This document shows, one piece after another, positions 62,560 through 64,000 of a stretch of DNA of 64,000 nt. The notes beneath the pieces were generated by a model that saw only the letters and a program-made list of their open reading frames with translations, searched no databases and was not told the DNA's origin. The stretch comes from Propionibacterium sp. oral taxon 192 str. F0372 (GTDB lineage Bacteria > Actinomycetota > Actinomycetes > Propionibacteriales > Propionibacteriaceae), in NCBI RefSeq assembly GCF_000413315.1, contig NZ_KE340297.1:1620581-1684580 (forward strand), written 5' to 3'. The translations under genes and the position numbers were made by a program. The number at the start of each line of letters is the position of its first letter. The first letter of the stretch is position 1.

Positions 62560-63459
62560 TTATTCAGTGTCGAGCGCTTTCTGAGCGTTTTCTGTGACTG
62601 TGGAAAATAAGGAGACTGTCGGATCATCAGCCTCTGGATCGGACTCAGTCAGCCGCTCGATGGCTAGCCGTGACGCTTCCTCGCAGGCTTGCGCATGGAC
62701 GACTTCGGCATCATGGTTGAGAATATCGATGCTGAGGGAGTTGAAGGGTTGGTGAAAATTGATGTCCACAAGTCGGCCCGCTCCGTTGACAACCATGTCC
62801 ACCGTCCGAGACGTGGCCTCGGCGACGATCCTGTCCAAGTTCGCGGCCAGCTGTGTTCCTTGTTCGACGGCTTGAGCGATCTCTTTCTCGAATTCGTGCT
62901 GGGTGTTGTCGGGATCAAGTGGACGAGACGGGTCCCACTCCGGGACATCGGCGAACAACTCGTCCACGTCGAGTTCAGCGGTGTCACCCAGTGTTTGCTC
63001 GATCCACTCGAGGACATCGTCAGCTTCCAGATCGGCTACCGTGGGTGGCTGCCGGGTCGGGGAGGAGACGGTTCTGGACGACTCGGGTGTCTCCTCGACT
63101 GTGGCCAGGTCCGTAACCTCGGTCGGCAACGATGACCGGATGCCCTGTGCGATCCCAGGAGCTTCCATAATCGTGGCGACCTGTTGGGACATAGCAGCGT
63201 TTGCGCTGGCGATCAGTTCTGCGTGGGCCTTGAGAACCTTGCTCCGTAGAACCGCTGCACTGAGACGCTGAGCCTTGGTGGTGAACTTGAGTTCAGCGAT
63301 TTGGGAGGTACCGGTCATGCGCAGTGTGAACTCGGGGCACTCGTGAATGCCACCGTTAGAGGTGAGAGCCTCCTGCATCTCCTGCGCTCGGATGGTCCAT
63401 TCCCTAGTCAGACCAGCAAGTTCTTGGACGATCGTGCGGAAATCAGGCTCGGAAATCAT
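62560..63459 (-). CDS. Double YbaB/EbfC-like protein, cassette C
   Basis: 299 aa from the ATG at 63459. First half-domain near 33-90 (SQIAELKFTTKAQRLSAAVLRSKVLKAHAELIASANAAM), second near 205-270 (RTVDMVVNGAGRLVDINFHQPFNSLSIDILNHDAEVVHAQACEEA). The acidic linker holds VLEWIEQTLGDTAELDVDELF, matching EWVEANVDPDQDLDVDTFL in cassette B. The open frame upstream to 63606 is spurious. Leaderless: TAGGAT seven nt before ATG. Confidence 0.7.
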   Translation of the reverse strand: MISEPDFRTIVQELAGLTREWTIRAQEMQEALTSNGGIHECPEFTLRMTGTSQIAELKFTTKAQRLSAAVLRSKVLKAHAELIASANAAMSQQVATIMEAPGIAQGIRSSLPTEVTDLATVEETPESSRTVSSPTRQPPTVADLEADDVLEWIEQTLGDTAELDVDELFADVPEWDPSRPLDPDNTQHEFEKEIAQAVEQGTQLAANLDRIVAEATSRTVDMVVNGAGRLVDINFHQPFNSLSIDILNHDAEVVHAQACEEASRLAIERLTESDPEADDPTVSLFSTVTENAQKALDTE

Positions 63460-63472
63460 GCGCGTTATCCTA
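63460..63472 (-). promoter_or_regulatory. Leaderless promoter -10 of cassette C
   Basis: Minus strand CCTAGGATAACGCGC immediately before the ATG at 63459. It matches the cassette B element in all but a few bases and in exact spacing. Confidence 0.65.
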
Positions 63473-63563
63473 GGGTTCAGAGGGTGCACTGATCCTTCGC
63501 GGGAGCACTGATTCCTTCCGGACACGAACAGCCAGCCTCGACAGCCGATCACCAGGAGGACAA

Positions 63564-64000
63564 ATGCCGGCGCTGCGCATCGCTCAAGTGGCCAATTTTG
63601 TCTCACCGACCTCGGGGGGGATGAAGGTCGCCATTGATCAACTAGGCCGGGGGTATGCCGCCGCGGGTGCTGAGCGGCTGCTGCTCATCCCCGGCGAGAC
63701 CGATCGGACCACCGTTACCGATGCCGGGACGATCGTTGAGGTGGGGGCGCCGAAGATCTCCTCTTCGTACCGGATGATCCTTGATCTCAAGGCCGCTCGT
63801 GCTGCCTTGGAATCCTTCGGGCCCACTTCCATCGAGTGTTCCGACAAATGGTCGCTCACTCGGCTGTCGACCTGGGCTGCCCAGCACAGGGTTGGAACGG
63901 TATTGCTCAGCCACGAGCGGCTTGAGGAGATGGCCACCGATTGGGTTGGGCACGGTGCAGTGGTGCGTTCCGCGGTGCGTGCCTGGAACCGGCGACTGGC
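63564..64000 (+). CDS. GT4-type glycosyltransferase, N-terminal part (cut by window end)
   Basis: 145 codons visible, open to the end. AGGAGG lies 4 nt before the ATG. The start LRIAQVANFVSPTSGGMKVAIDQLGRGYAAAGAERLLLIPG is the typical N-terminal Rossmann strand-loop of GT4 mannosyl/glucosyltransferases (glycine-rich SPTSGG loop, then 'GY..AGAE'). Later SIECSDKWSLTRLSTWAA fits the second strand-helix. The donor-binding half is outside the window, so specificity is unknown. Confidence 0.85.
   Translation, partial: MPALRIAQVANFVSPTSGGMKVAIDQLGRGYAAAGAERLLLIPGETDRTTVTDAGTIVEVGAPKISSSYRMILDLKAARAALESFGPTSIECSDKWSLTRLSTWAAQHRVGTVLLSHERLEEMATDWVGHGAVVRSAVRAWNRRL

Noticed and set aside
1-64000. tRNA, rRNA, CRISPR arrays, insertion sequences
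   Set aside because: No T-loop (GGTTCGANNCC) with acceptor stem, no regularly spaced direct repeats and no transposase sequence were found; a tRNAscan run would be decisive.

Overview
The window is high-GC DNA with the gene content of an actinomycete: mycothiol S-conjugate amidase (mca), a eukaryotic-type UDP-glucose pyrophosphorylase, EspC/YbaB/WXG-type secretion-substrate genes, and many start codons placed 6-7 nt after a -10 hexamer (leaderless transcripts). The order greA - mca - DUF255 protein - short-type cis-prenyltransferase - hemolysin III - xseB/xseA - ispH - ychF follows the Rv1080c-Rv1112 stretch of Mycobacterium tuberculosis as I remember it. The lack of mycolate genes and the glycerol kinase/ABC context would fit a Propionibacteriales-like organism, but family-level placement is inference.

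Layout. 1-1.9 kb: minus-strand type VII-linked toxin locus (YbaB-like, EspC-like, a frameshifted CpnT-N-like protein, an EsaD/YeeF-type nuclease, start of a probable immunity gene). 2.0-4.4 kb: GntR(YtrA)-DUF1648-CPBP protease operon. 4.5-7.4 kb: accessory island with an NYN-domain protein convergent to a PIN / XRE-ImmA pair. 7.5-13.3 kb: minus-strand run glpK - lactonase - binding protein - two permeases. 13.5-27.6 kb: housekeeping and membrane genes (BI-1, NUDIX, lipoprotein, kduI, UDP-glucose pyrophosphorylase, brnQ, msrA, patatin, ung, MFS, AI-2E family). 27.6-45.1 kb: conserved actinobacterial core (greA to ychF), including a YhaO/YhaN-like nuclease-ATPase pair. 45.1-46.8 kb: D12 adenine methylase followed by decayed coding sequence. 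46.8-57.9 kb: NhaP antiporter, a repeat-containing surface protein with a cut-short LPXTG signal, and small accessory genes. 57.97-63.47 kb: two complete copies of a three-gene cassette (double YbaB-like, EspC-like, large WXG-type protein). 63.56 kb to the end: start of a GT4 glycosyltransferase.

The most interesting system is the thrice-repeated cassette YbaB-like -> EspC-like -> WXG/LXG-type protein. Two copies have near-identical leaderless promoters and their large proteins share the exact C-terminal ending IKDLPxGY. The third copy (0-1.9 kb) ends in a nuclease toxin and a probable immunity gene. I read this as a modular family of type VII effectors with dedicated small partners, comparable in logic to LXG effectors with Lap chaperones in Firmicutes. 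No ESX core components (EccC, EccD, MycP) are in the window. I saw no rRNA, tRNA or CRISPR array.
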